The notes beneath the pieces were generated by a model that ran no database searches, had not been told where the DNA came from, and saw only the letters and a program-made list of their open reading frames with translations. Positions 34,564-47,500 of a stretch of DNA of 64,000 bases are shown here, piece after piece. Location: NCBI GenBank assembly GCA_022661535.1, contig JAKULF010000004.1, positions 4,278,001 to 4,342,000 of the forward strand, written 5' to 3'. The DNA comes from Eutypa lata (lineage: Eukaryota > Ascomycota > Sordariomycetes > Xylariales > Diatrypaceae). Numbering within the stretch: the first letter of the stretch is position 1; the number at the start of each line of letters is the position of its first letter. Made by a program: the position numbers and the translations under genes.

Positions 34564-35447
34564 TTTATATATCTGCTTTTCGAAAAAGCCACTTGCCTTT
34601 CACTCAAATAGGTACACCAAGTTACTGAAACAAGAAAGAAAAGAAATTAAAGACATTCCCCGCGGAGAACTCACTCACTCACCCACCCACTCTCACGGGA
34701 AATTCCATCCCAGTTCATTGATGGCAGTGTGTTCGTTTGCCGCTATGTTGGAGCTATGTTGGACGATAAGAACCCTTGGCGCCCCCCAAAAGCTTTAGAC
34801 CCCATGATCACGCTGTTCACTACATGTATGTACGTACGTAGTAGATAAGCTAGGTGGGTCAGTCACCCCTCCCCCTCCCCATCGCGTCCCCCCATGGCAT
34901 GAACCAACCAATGAAGACCTATTTAGCCTGCTAATCAGATTAAATCTAACCCTGATTACGTAGTATCCTTTGCTACATACCTCCCTATTAAGGAGTTGCA
35001 GTAGGGTAGGTAGCAAGTAGGTAGGTTGGGAAATGCGGTTACTATAAATGCAAGCGAGTATAAAGGGAAAGATCAGATCACAACTTCGGTTGATTGACAG
35101 CAGCAGTAAACTTCCAATGGATTTTCTCGGGGACGTCGGCTATATTCTTCAAATTGAGATAACATGTGGGTGCCAACTCCTATCACTAACCACTGTTTGC
35201 AGGGGAACCTTGTTAAGATCATTCGACGTTGCACTTGAGTCTTTGAGGCCATTTATGACTTATAGTTTTTCAATTATGGCGACTTAGTTAAAACAAGAAA
35301 TTTTTGGACATTTGGAGATGACTTACTTCTTGTTTGTACGATGATTATAGGATGCTAAGTAGTACTATATAGCTATAGCCTTCGTGTCGGCCTAACTAGA
35401 GAGAGGGAGAGAGAGAGAGAAAGAAGGGTATCCAGCCTACGGCCTCC
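34564..35447. other. Intergenic, no gene recognised
   Basis: Upstream region of the S33 hydrolase and 3' region of the next minus-strand gene. Contains a (GA)n microsatellite at 35398-35424 and GTAGGT-type repeats near 35010-35025. Confidence 0.5.
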
Positions 35448-36329
35448 TCAATACCTCTCAAGCCAATCCGTCACTGGATCGACAACAGCTTCTTTGTCGT
35501 CGTCACCATCCCATTCCAGCAGCTTAGGACCGCGACGGCGTTCTACCTCGTCTTCCTCACTATCATCAGACGAAGACGATGGAGACTCGATCTCGTACGG
35601 GCGCACCGGATCACCTTTTCGACGAACCCTACGTCTCATGCTAGGTACGCTCCTCGCCGCGCGTTCATCATGGTAGCGAGAGCTCGACTCCCGGCGAAGC
35701 CCGGGATTACCCTGTCTCGCTTCTCTCGCTCGGCGGGAGTCGGTGCGTCGGAGATGCGGACCCTGTCTCTCATTTTCCACTCTGGACGGTCTACGAGAGG
35801 GTCTATTGCCCTCCTCTATCTTAGATAGCCTACGGGAGGGTGTATCACACTCCGACTTCGAAGGCCTCCTCGAAGAAGGCCTATTCGAATCCCTCCGCGA
35901 ACCCCTCCTCCTTACTAAGGCAGGAGAAGCAGCAGGAGCTACGTAATCTCTCGCACCCTCCCCAACGCGAAACGCAACGGTCTCGCCCCTCGCATTGTAG
36001 CTACACCGGAACCCCGGACGCGGCGGTCCGTACTGCTGGCAGATCTGCTGATGGATAGGATCGAGTCGCGGGTCGCGCGGGAACCAGAGTCGCTCCCCCG
36101 TGTCGATGTTCTCCGCCATGATCCAGTCGTCGCGCTCGAGGCTCTCGTACCCCTCCTCGTGCTCCTCCCATCGTGCTGGGGTCGTCCTTTGGTGTTGGAA
36201 TATACGGGGGGCGCTGTGGCCCCGGCAGTTCACGTCGTGGCAGCTGTATTGTGTCGCGTGCCGATGGAAGCAGGAGCTGCGGCAGCCGCGGCCGCAATAC
36301 CGACAGAGTTTGAATCCAGGGGTTGACAT
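35448..36329 (-). CDS. Hypothetical Cys/His-rich, Arg/Ser-rich protein
   Basis: Single exon, 293 residues from the ATG at 36329. Not recognised. The first 40 residues hold a Cys/His cluster (CRYCGRGCRSSCFHRH, then CHDVNCRGH) that could bind zinc. A compact middle follows (WEEHEEGYESLERDDWIMAE, ERLWFPRDPRLDPIHQQI). The C-terminal half is a disordered, Arg/Ser-rich region (RRPSK, RRLSK, RRPSR, RRTDS) with many basophilic kinase-type sites and an acidic SSSSDDSEEDE patch. It is probably a nuclear or regulatory protein, but no function is claimed. Its uninterrupted frame and coherent composition suggest a real gene. Confidence 0.6.
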   Translation of the reverse strand: MSTPGFKLCRYCGRGCRSSCFHRHATQYSCHDVNCRGHSAPRIFQHQRTTPARWEEHEEGYESLERDDWIMAENIDTGERLWFPRDPRLDPIHQQICQQYGPPRPGFRCSYNARGETVAFRVGEGARDYVAPAASPALVRRRGSRRDSNRPSSRRPSKSECDTPSRRLSKIEEGNRPSRRPSRVENERQGPHLRRTDSRRAREARQGNPGLRRESSSRYHDERAARSVPSMRRRVRRKGDPVRPYEIESPSSSSDDSEEDEVERRRGPKLLEWDGDDDKEAVVDPVTDWLERY

Positions 36330-37306
36330 CAATATGTAAGTTGGATTTGTCAGTATATACTATGAAGAGGGAATTGAAATATAATTTCTTTTCGCTTATT
36401 TATAAAAATGTGGTTTTGAAAAGAAATGATTTCTAGGTGTGGAGGGCCATCATGAAGGAAGCCATTGCTCCGGCAGATATTATATCGTGGCCATGTCCTG
36501 GGCCGCGATTCTAGTGTTCTGGTACAACTTTTGGTTCCAGTACGAATGTACGAGTACCGGTTCTGAATTAGTATCTAAAGATAGCTTACAAAGTCGTCCT
36601 CTTTCTTTTACATATAAAATATTTTCTTTGTTTCTGAGGGGCCAGTAAACAGTTCTTAAACCATTATGCTATTATCCTACAAGGGTGTTTAACGACAGCG
36701 ATTCATGCATAGAGTACTTACCACTTGCTAGATAACAATGAGCGATCCAGGTAGTTGAGTCCATGATATGACGGGAAACAGACAGGGGACTATGCCTGGA
36801 ACTCTCTTGTGTTTAGGGATAATACCTAACTACTTAGTTAAACAGGGGCCATATCCCAGTACAACGCAGGAAATCATGAATTCAATGGCTTTTGGGCTCG
36901 CTGGGATGAAACTGCTCAAAGCAAATGTGACTACAGCTATGCTCTCGCGGAAAAGCTAGCCTGCTAGGTAAATAGTAATTATCAGGGTCTTTCAATTCTT
37001 CGAGATATATATTGCTAAATACAATCACGAAAGGCGAAGGTTTCACAGAAGCTGGTTAGAAGCAATTAGTATAACTAGAATTTTTATTTAAACAACCACA
37101 GTCAGATGGCGGTCTATTAATGACAACCTCAACTCCCGAGACAATGAGTGTTATGGGAAGCTTCCCTGCTTCCAGCTAATTATGATATTACTATTACAGT
37201 CTATTCATGTATGCGTGTTCATGATGTCGTGACGGTCTTAAAACCCCGTGAAATGTAAGTACCCAACAGAAACAAAAAACGCCCGAACCCAATCTTTTCA
37301 CCCTGT
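36330..37306. other. Intergenic, no gene recognised
   Basis: About 1 kb with short spurious frames only. Includes the upstream region of the Arg/Ser-rich gene and the 3' region of the small secreted protein gene. Confidence 0.5.
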
Positions 37307-37993
37307 TTAGGCGACAGCCTCCATCTTATAAGGAGTCAGGGGCACCGTGATAGGGTCGCACGTGACGGTACGACTAGAATAAATCTCGCCGATCTGCCAG
37401 TCGGGGTTTTCCCAAGTCTCGTCCTTGCAGTTGAGATCCAAGTCGATGGTGCCATAGGCATGGATGGTAGTCCTACATGAGAATTGTTAGCATCCAAATT
37501 ATAATCGCATTGAACACATAGTTAGGTAGGTACATGAAAGGGGTGGGTTGAGGCGAGTGGATTTCACTTACGGATACTGCGGATCGGCATCGGAGCACGT
37601 CCAGGTCTGGTTGAAGTCGAGCACGCCGCTGGGGCGGCTGAAGTCGAAGGTGGACTCGGCGGAGGTACCATCGGGGGCCGTACACGTGTAGATCATAGTG
37701 CCGTAGAAGAAGTCGGAGAGCTGGTTGCTCGTGCCGCTGCACGCGACCTGGTACTCCAGCGCCGGGTTCGTCACGTTGAAGTCCACGTACCCCCACGAGT
37801 TCTGGTGCGCTGGCGTCGTGAACACGTAGCTGCTGTGGAAGTCGAAGCCCTCGATCGTCCACTGGAAGTCGTCGAACGACTTCGACTGGCAACCCGGGTT
37901 GGCGTCCCGAGCCGCGACCTCCTGGCCCACCAAGGGGGCGGCGGCCGCGAGGGGCAGGAGGGCGGCGAGAGCGGTGGTGATGAGGCTCTGCAT
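37307..37993 (-). CDS. Small secreted cysteine-containing protein, AA1-like
   Basis: Exons 37993-37572 and 37472-37307 (100-nt intron, GTAAGT donor, ATGTAG acceptor) give 195 residues. Signal peptide MQSLITTALAALLPLAAAAP. The mature protein reads FQWTIEGFDFHSSYVFTTPA and WGYVDFNVTNPALEYQVACS, a pattern found in small secreted beta-rich fungal proteins often annotated as AA1-like, after Alternaria Alt a 1. Five or six cysteines in the mature part (NPGCQ, VACSG, YTCTA, WTCSD, LNCKD, VTCDP) suggest disulphide stabilisation. Family membership is tentative. It could be an effector-like or allergen-like protein; nothing in the context tests this. Confidence 0.75.
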
Positions 37994-40643
37994 TTTTGTT
38001 TTGGTGTTCTGGTTTTATTATGTTGTAGTTGGTGATAGGTAGGTGGTATAGGATGTGTGTGTGTACGGAATGCTGTAAGTGTGTTCCTTGAGGAAGGAAA
38101 GAGGGGTTTATATAAAAGTGGTTATAGGATTTAGGATCTTCAGATTTGATGCTATTTATGGCCTATATTGGGGAGATGGCTAAGAAAGTTGTTTGCGTGA
38201 TGAAGCGCCTTTTTTCTCTATCACGAGAGCGAGCTCATGTTGTTCTTATATATACACATATACGATAGTCCTTAACTAGGCCTCGACTTTCTATAGGTAA
38301 GCAAATGCATAGTGAACGTTTTCAGCTAAGGAAGTAACGAATAATGACATCTACACACAAATCCGATATGGGCGTGTGACCGTCCATACGATTTCGGAAG
38401 ACATGGCGCGAAGTGACGTCGATAAACGAGAGGGAGAGTTTTTTCCCAGCCCTAAACTAAGCTGGTAACTCGGCAGTCGATCTTAGAACCGCTTAAGGGT
38501 CTTAGGCCCGCCAAGACTTCGTATTTCACCGGGACCAGCTCACCCCGCAGGGTCCCGCTGGCGCCATGTACCGAATCAGCCACTTGTAGACATGACAATC
38601 CCCCGCCTACAACGTGTTTCCCACAACGTCATGATCGAAAGAAAGGAAAAAGACCATGAGAACAAAGACTGGATACTTTTTGAGGCGATAATCTTTAGAA
38701 TATTCGATGATTCCAGCGATACTGTCTAGCTCAATCAAGATACGAGCCATCCTCATGCTTTGTTCGGAGTCCGGAAACAATGTGATGTACGTAAGTAAAT
38801 ACATGTTAGTTATTCTTAGTTACCTAACGTAAGGATGTCGAAGGCCTCAAAAGATTCTCTGTTTTTTAGCGCCAATATTACCTATGAAATACCATCTAGG
38901 AAAGAAGTAGTTAATCCTGTGTTATGTGTTACTCCGTTACCTATCTACCTACATGTAACTAGATGTAGTTTGAATTCCTGCACCGGCCAACGCATGTCCG
39001 TAGAATGATAGGATAGATAGATACTTGCCATCTGCATCTAACCATCGCTATAACCGCGGCCCGCAGACGATAGTTTCTCGTGTACGACGTAAAGCTGAAA
39101 AAATAAACGTCCCAGCCCCCGCCGTTTTACGAAGTCGGGCTGGGCTGAGCAGTCTCCTCAGTGAATGCAGGTAAGCTGGACCGGCCGGCGGCCCTCCCCG
39201 GTACGGCAATTCATTGGTCGGCTTTCGCCATAAGCACCGGTCGGTCGGGTTAACTGACGTACATACTTACATACATCCAGTGCTTATTCTGACTTAACTC
39301 TTAGCACATAGATCTTAGCACATAGGATGGTGACTCGAATAAAACCTCCGTTTTGATACTTAATTGTTTAAACAGCGTATTTTTCTACGTATTTTTCTCT
39401 CTCTGTTCCGATTGAGACATCATCTATAGTGCGATGTACGTACTTACGTATGAAGATATATTTAGATTTAGTGTTTTTAGCCACCTCGGCCGGTTTAACC
39501 GGAGGAAGTCGGTCAGGCTAAGACATCATTGGTTTCCCTCTCGGTCCTATTGTTAAGTATCACTATTACTCATCAGCAATGCGGTGAAGTTATCAGGTTG
39601 TCCTATTCCAATTGCAACGTTACGATTCTTATAGTCATCGCATACGTGTTAAATGTCCTGCACTTCAAAACTGAGACATATCTTGCAAACATTGAATTTT
39701 CGTACCAACAAACACTTCACTCCGCTTAAGACTAACGTTAGCTCCTTGATTACCTCATGCCGGTTTCTAGGCCTTTCATTGGGTACAGGATTCACCCTCG
39801 CACTATATATAGCATGTTTACGTAAATCGCATACCTGCGGAATATACTACTAGTAGACTTTATATTGGCTAATATCTCGCTATTTACTATCATAGCCTGC
39901 TTTTTGTCAGTCTATGACATTCATACCTTACGGTAGGTATATGTACTAAATAATATTTACTGCGCCTAGTAGACGTAGGGACCGGAGTAAGGGGATGAAA
40001 GAACTGAGTTAACTTGTTTATATTGTATTCGTTGACAGTAGTTGAACAGGTCAAAATAAGGTCCTTCCATGTATATGTAAGACGTATTTCCCTTTAAGAA
40101 ACAAAGCTGAATGTGAGAGGCATCGTATGACCTTGAAATATTCAAGATGTATTTCAGATAAGGCAGATTCTTTCTATTTTGCCACGTTATAGGGACTAGA
40201 CTTGTAGCGAATAACTTCTCATACTAATATATGAGATAACTCCGAGTCGAATTATTCTCACATTTGGTCTAATCAGGACCAGTAACTGGTTTCATGCAAC
40301 TTAGCTAGGAAGCAGTCCGAATCCATGAATCGCATTATTCATTAGACATTAGTATTAGGCCATTCACCGCTCAGCAACCCGTTTCGAAAGGCTCCCAAAT
40401 ATACATGACGTTACTTGAAACCAGTTTCGCAAAATATATGTATTTTCCATGGAGTGGATTATAGTGACATGGTATTTATTAATATCAATGTCCCGGATGG
40501 CAGCTCAACATTATAAATACTTCCTAGTAAGAAAACACGTGAATGGAACGTATTCCTCAAGGATACCACGTCATGGCCATAGCAGTATAAGACGAATTGA
40601 GTTAACAGTTGATTCGGAACACCAGTCCGATATATCATGTCCG
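37994..40643. other. 2.6-kb intergenic region, no gene recognised
   Basis: No supported coding sequence, RNA gene or repeat family. Repeated CTTACATACAT and GTACGTACTTACGTA motifs occur (39255-39280, 39435-39450). Composition is normal, so it is not a RIP block. The first 150 bp upstream of the secreted protein gene are GT-rich and probably promoter. Confidence 0.5.
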
Positions 40644-42195
40644 TTATGACTTAACCAAGCGGCCCCGAACATAGACCTGCTCAATATTACGATCATCACC
40701 CGTCATGACAAACTTCTCAAAAATGGTGTTCAGGGAATCTTCCTCTTCGACCATCGTCATAACGCCAGTCCCGTCCGCCGCATTGATGACCAACGCATCG
40801 AACTCCTTGCCCACCTCGAAGCTCCCAATCTTATCATCAAGACAGCAGACCCTCGCACCGCCTAGCGTAGCAAGGTAGAACACCTCGGCGATCGTCAACC
40901 CCTTGTCCCGACCCTCACTCTCAACCTCGCGCGCATTCGACGCGACCAGCGCCTGCCTCGCCGCATCCAATATACTACTCGAGAACCCACCGCCACTATC
41001 AGTCCCCAAACCAACCTTAATACCACGACGAAGGAAGTCCCTCACCGGTGCCGCCATGAAGCCACCGCCCACGGTCATATTCGAGACCGGGCAATGCGCC
41101 ACACCGCAATCGAGCCTCTTCACCTCCTCCATCTCATACTCCGTCATATAACAGCAATGCGCCAAGATCGAGCGGCTCGACAACAAGTTGAAATGCGCAT
41201 AGAGGTCGATCTCGTTCGCGAAACCCGGGAACAAGGACCGCGTGAACTCGATCTCGCTCCTTGCCTCATTGACGTGCGTCTGGACCGGCAGATCCGGGTT
41301 ACGGCGCGCGATCTCCCCCAAGCCCGCGAGCAGCGCGTCCTCGCAGGAGATGGCGAACCGCGGCGTCAGGACGTGCTTCAGGAGCGCGCCGGCGGGGTCG
41401 AGGGCCCGGATGTGCGCGATGCAGGATTCGGTGTCGCGGAGCGAGGACGCGACCGACTCGTCGCGGTAGTAGGGCGGCGCCTCCCGGTTCATGTTGCACT
41501 TGCCCACGAAGGCGCGCTGGCCCTTCGCGAGGCAGAGCGAGGCGAGGATCTTGGTCGCGTCCGCGTGCAGCGAGCCGTAGTACGACGCCGTTGTGATCCC
41601 CTGGCGCAGGAAGCCGTCGACGCACCGCGCGTAGATCCGTCGCGCGTACGCCGGGTCCCGGAACCGCGCTTCGTTGGGGAATGTTACTTGCGAGAGCCAG
41701 TCGAGGATCTGCATGCTTTGGCCTAGACCCCGCTATTGATGACGGTGACGATGACGATGGGTCGTGGTTAGTAAGGAATCTCAACCGAGGTCCGTCTAAG
41801 TATTGTGATGGAAGCCATTCTTAAAACAGGATGCGGTAAATGACCGTATTTTGAAATCACGGCGCCTCTTAGCAGTATGGCATGGAATGTATGTATGTAT
41901 GTCACCACCACCGATGATGACTTACCTGAGCGTACTGCGGGGCATGGTTATGCGTGTCAACGAACCCCGGGATCAGGATCTCCGTCCGATCGAGACACCG
42001 GGTCTTGGCATGCCCGTCATCGAGCTTGAGAGCACGGAGAACGGCGGGGACTTCTTCGCGAGGTACATTCCCCTGTAAGGCAATAATGCGGCCATCGGCA
42101 TCAACCGCGATCACGGCATTTTCTAATATGACGAGCTGATCCAGGCTTTGCGAATGGATCAGCGTCCCGTGGAAGATCAATTGAGGTGTCGTCAT
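40644..42195 (-). CDS. GUD1: Guanine deaminase
   Basis: Amidohydrolase converting guanine to xanthine in purine salvage and catabolism. Exons 42195-41926 and 41732-40644, joined in phase 0 by a 193-nt intron, give 452 residues; the splice restores APQYAQRGLGQSMQILDWLS, a signature of the family. Metal ligands and active-site residues are visible: PGFVDTHNHA, a His in PVQTHVNEA, a His in ILAHCCYM, SHCP-like AHCPVSN, and the Asp in GLGTDSGGG. Length matches the fungal and animal enzyme. The upstream 430 bp are shared with the 3' end of the sugar transporter. Function is firm by family. Confidence 0.93.
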
Positions 42196-42624
42196 CGCGC
42201 TGAAAGATAAGTTGGGGGGGGGGTTAAGGAAGAGGGTATATTATGGTAAAGTTGCTTCTCAGGCAGGTAGATACCTAGCTTGCAAGTAAGTAACTAATCA
42301 TCGGGAGGCTGGAGATAACTCCGGACTCACTTACTTATCAAGTGCGACATCGGGACTAGTTAGCTGAAAAAAAGGGTTATCTTATTCATTTACAACTCAT
42401 TATGCATAATTAGCTTGCTGAGCTGATGCCATTGTAAATATTTCGAAAGCCGATGATGAAACATCACCGTTTATTTTATATACTTGTCTATATCTCCTAC
42501 GCCGAAATACAAGATTGTATGCAATCAGTGGCCTACAACTGTTTACCGTGTAGCAAGCAAGGCGACATCTTATAGAAGACCGACCCGATCGCAAACTCGC
42601 ACTTCACATATCAAACCCCATTCT
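42196..42624. other. Spacer between guanine deaminase and the sugar transporter
   Basis: Upstream region of guanine deaminase and 3' region of the transporter. Contains a G10 run near 42213-42222 and CTTACTTA-type repeats. No gene. Confidence 0.5.
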
Positions 42625-44598
42625 TTATGCCTCCGCAGACTTCCTCGGCACTGTGCCTTCGTCGTGATGGCCAACGACCTTCTCGACGGCATTGACAGCC
42701 TCGTCGGCGAGCGCCTTGTCCTCGAACACTATTGTAGCGCGTTAGTAATTGATCTGGAGGAGACGGACTTGTCCAAGTCGGGCGATAAGACTTACAGAAG
42801 GCCAATTCTTCCAGGGTACGTCCGAACGTCTCGGGGAACATGAAGTAGACGAAGACGATCTCGTATGCCAGGAAACAGCAATACGAGATGAGATACTTCC
42901 AACCAGCATTCTCAAGCCCGATGGGGTTGACGAACGTCGTGAAGAAGCCGGCCAGACGGCCGAACAGTTGGAAGAACGCGATACCGTGGGATCGCTCGGC
43001 GAAGGGCCATATTTCAACCATGTAGGCTACGCAAATCAGTCAGTGTTGGGTGTTTTCATGCGACGCTGGGGGTTTAAAGGGGAAAGTAAAGAGCTTACTG
43101 TAGGTCAGCGCGTTATAACCAAGGTTGTAGGCGGGTGCGTAGGCAAAGATGAAGAAGATGACGGCACCATTGGCAGCCTGGTTAGGAGTACCCAGGTCCC
43201 TGCCCTTCATAGCCTGTTGCATGGAGATCGTCCAGAAGACGTAGACGGCCAAGGAAGATATCGTGCAAGCGAGGTACATGTGGCGACGCTTGAACCTGAG
43301 GACGAGGAGCGAGGCGATCGTACCGCACACCAAGTTCCAGCACGCGAGGGCAACGTTGATCTGCTGCTTGAATACAGACTCGTGCTTGCCGATCATCTCG
43401 AGGAGGTCGCCCAGGAAATAGGAGATCAGCGTGTTGCCGGACCACTGCGTGAAGAGACCCAGCATGCAGCTGATGAGCGCGCGCCGTCGCATCCCGGACG
43501 TGTTCATCATGTCCTTCCAGGACACGTTCGAGTGCTGGAGCTCGAGCTCGATCGTCGTCTTCATCTGCGTGAACTCGGCCTTCACGAACTCGGACTCGCG
43601 GTCTCCCTCCCCGTGGTACTTGACTAGCATCTCGAATGCCTCGTCACCTCGGTCCTTGGTAAGGAGCCAACGGGGACTCTCCGGGATGAAGCTTCACGAG
43701 GCAGTTAGTTCCAACGTGTCTCTTGTTTGTCTCGCTGGGCGGACTAGGTTATGCGGGTTTCTTTTCCGGGACTTACAAGACAAATGTCATCTGTACTAAT
43801 GAAGGCACCATTTGAAGCCAGGACGGGATTTGCCAGCCGAAGTTGTTAGGGATATTGTTCGTCCCAAAGCAGATGGCAGCAGCAACGATCTGGCCAACGA
43901 AGTACGAGACGTTGAAAAGGGACGTCAAGACGGGACGTTCCTTGGGGTACGACAGTTCACCAATCAGCGAGGACGCCGACACGATACAAGTTGGGATTCC
44001 GAATCCGAGGATAAGTCGCGCCGCGATGTACATGCCCACTATCAGACCTTGATGTTAATCGATGCCCCGGTTTCTTTCATTGTACATTCGTAAGTAGCTA
44101 ACGTACCATTGATGGAAAGACCCTGGATGAGCGCCCCGATCACCATGATGACAGAGCCTCCGAAAATCGACCAACGTCGTCCGAACTTGTCATTCACGAC
44201 GCCGATGAAGGGCAGCGAGAAGATGGCACCGAGCGAGTATGCAGCCGCGATGATGCCCTTCAGTCCACCCTGTGGATTATCGAAGACTGTACACGGCATT
44301 ACGGGTTAGTCAATCGGATTCTACACACATAAAGACCGGCATAGCGCCTCGCCGGAGAGAGGGGGATAATAAGCCTACAGTCGATCCATGACGGCACGAT
44401 CTGGAGGGCGTTGATCAATTGCGAATCGAACCCAGATGTCAATTCGATGCCCATACACGTCGGGAACAGCATCAAGTAGAGGAATCGCAGGTTGGGCTTG
44501 CTGTACCACGGGACCTTGTCCTCCTTGGCGAGACGGGTGACGATGGGGTCAGACGCCCCCGTCTCCTTCTTGTGCGTGTCCGATTTCACTTCGACCAT
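42625..44598 (-). CDS. MFS sugar transporter (lactose-permease / hexose-transporter-like)
   Basis: Twelve-TM sugar porter of the plasma membrane. Exons 44598-44379, 44286-44107, 44038-43777, 43691-43099, 43026-42796 and 42728-42625 give 529 residues, the normal length; all five introns (68-92 nt) have GT..AG ends and consistent phase. Sugar-porter signatures: GIELTSGFDSQLINAL in TM1; GVVNDKFGRRWSIFGG; ARLILGFGIPTCIVSA; PESPRWLLTKDRG; QWSGNTLISYFLGDLLEMIG in TM7; ETFGRTLEEL at the end. The pattern resembles fungal lactose/galactose permeases. CreA-type sites upstream (44937-45097) suggest glucose repression. The substrate is not decided by sequence. Confidence 0.92.
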
Positions 44599-47500
44599 GT
44601 TTGCGTAGCTGATGTCGTGTCGTCGTCGTTTCGTGATCCTACGTTACGATACGATGCCCCTTGCTCTGTATGTTCCCTAGCGAAGAAGGGGTGATAGAGA
44701 TGGAGAGAGAGAGAGAGAGGCAGAGAAGGATCAGACTCGGAAGAGAGAAAGTGGCTGAGGGTATCAATGGTTTTGAGTTCTTATCCGATCCCTCTCCTAA
44801 CATCCTAGCCAACAAACAAACAAACGAACAGAAGAACGAGCGATCTCGCGCGCCGGGTAATATACCTTGATCTCAGGCTCAATGGTACGGTATGCCCACA
44901 TCCACAACCCCCCTCGGAGTCTATTGGACCGCTGACCCCAGCTTCCTCTGCCTGGGGCTCCTCAATTGGAAAACCACCCCAGTCTGGGGAATAAATGAAA
45001 AAAACTGCGGGGCTATGTTCCCGACGTTCCATCGGTTGGGGTCCCATTTGGGGAAGGGCATTGTGGGATTACCTAGATTGTCTGCCCTGCCCGTGGGGAA
45101 GAAAGCCAAAGCTTCTCCTCCTTTAGTTACATGTAGGACTAAAAAGAAGGATTTCCCCAAAGGCCCGAAGTGGCTTGGTGCCCTTTTCCCTACCCGAACC
45201 TTATGCCAAGCGTAAGACGTTGTAAATTGCTTGTTTCCACCTGAACTCTCTTGGCCAGGTCGGGAAGGGCGGGACGATTAAATGCGAGATCTATAGCTAA
45301 AATACACCAATCGCGATGCTCGTCAACCGGCACAGGCTCGGCGGGTCAGCGCCGCCAAGACGGAATTGAGGGCAGCTTCGCCGGTACAAATACACGAGCC
45401 TCCTTCTCCACCGCTGTTTAAGACACCCTGTAAGTATGCAGGTAAGCATGGAGGCAGGTAGGTATTTTGTCTGGATTTAGATCTAGGACCGCGAAATTGC
45501 CTGTTTGTTAATTATCACTGCGCTTTTATGTCGTATTCGAACATGTTGGAAACATTGTCGAACGATTTCACTTATCCAAGCTGGTTCGCCTCGTCATCTC
45601 GCTTGTTGGTGATTCGGTCTCGTTGCGTAGGTAACTTTAACACCCGAGCCCAGCCAATTATGTATACCTACCTATCTATATGTCGCGATCTGCGTAGTTG
45701 GCGAATTAATAGGGGGGCGAGATGTCAATGGCACGATGCGATTTCGCCGAACAACAGTTGTTGTTTAGCGAATGCAGCGGCAAGATCGTGATAGTAATAT
45801 GGGTAGATTAAATATAATCAGGATCAGGGCACTGTCATTCGATCCATTCTAGTGCTATGGTCTGGGGAGTCTATCGGTTTGAGCCGCTATTGGACAGAGG
45901 CAATCGTTGATATTTCGCGTCAACTTCACTTCCCTTCGAGTACTACCCATTTTTCGACTTGAGCCCCCCCAAAATAGAACATATGTTCAAGATATTAGCA
46001 TGCTAGGAACTGGACAGCTTAGTTGGTGAGTTGTATGACCATTTAGACTATGAGCCTGATTAAGTGATGATGATGTAGTCTTGAGTTGGTTTGTTTTGAG
46101 TGTTATTTTATTACTAGAGTAACATCATGATGGTAAATGGAACCAATTCAACACTTATTACGACCATGTGTTCACCATTACCAGTAAAGGCCAGCTTGTC
46201 TGATGACTATTCATTATGTTAGACGAGACATATTCTTATTGAACTAGCATTACAACCCCCATATTCAATATATACGCCCGATTTTATATTATTTGTGCAA
46301 TGCGCCAGCAGCAAAGAGTCGTTCATAGTAATTGTTACTAAACACTCCTAACTCCATCTCAACTTGTAGGGTGTTCAATATGTGATATGAGCAAGACTGT
46401 CTACGGGTCTGTTCAGCTGGGAGCCAGAGCTATATCTGACCACCGCCGAGTATTCATTTCTGTCTCAGCTTAGTTATCGATCGCGTCCTATTCGTGATGT
46501 CAAAGTTCCATGTGCCCTCTTTCAAAATTCCCCATGGCAGCCTCATTACCTGTTGGCGCCAGCAGGCTGGTATATTGAGTTTAGGCTAAATCGAACAACT
46601 CCGTTCAGGTGCATACTGACCCCTGCAGGCATATCCATTAGAACCCATAGCTATACTAAGTACACGTTCCTTGCATAGGACTATAAACTTACTACACTTT
46701 GTTGGTGCCGAGTGTACGTGGCGTGTAACTTGTATCTGAAATATGTTGGCTGAAGTGGCATTCTCGATAGACGCGGTTGACAACAAGATTCTTCGCCTAC
46801 TCTAAAGGCCCGATGCTAACTATATTACGCCGCAAACCATTAAGCAGTAAGTATGGCTCTGCAATGCACCTTTCTTCCGCATCATTCGGGAGTATGCCTA
46901 GTTAAATGAAATACATATCAGTCGGTCCTACTGTACAAGTCGGTGGTAACACTTTTTCCGAAGGAGTAAGTGAATTGTTGGAAGTCCGTACGGCTATGTA
47001 TATTGGCTCGAATGAGCAGCATGATAATATACGATGCATGTAAATCCTCAACTGGTTGTTGGACACCAGTTTATAATACTTATCTTATACTATGTGTCAT
47101 ATATATCGATGGACTAATCGGACCAAGTAAGGTAGTACCTGAATACTCATCGCTGCTATCAACACATAATAAAAGGCAAGAAGGCTTTGATTAAACAAGA
47201 AGAAACAATACTCGGTAAAAACGATAAACGAATATAAGAAACTTTTGAAAGAAAAATATAAACAACTTAATTATTTATTAAAGTTGATATTCAACATATA
47301 ATATATATAATATATATTTATAAATTCAATGTTTATAAAATAAAATTAATTAAATTACAAGCGTTTATTTATACATTACAAAATTAATAGAAGAAATTAT
47401 ATATGAATAATAAATTTACCTTCTCGCTCGTCTTCTCTTCCCGAGATCATTCTGAGACAAAATCTACGCACTCACCCAGACAACCTCTCCTTACCTTACC

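Noticed and set aside
41094..41726. Plus-strand frame over guanine deaminase
   Set aside because: Antisense shadow of a conserved enzyme.
42749..43627. 292-residue plus-strand frame over the sugar transporter
   Set aside because: Crosses introns of the minus-strand gene and has no family features.
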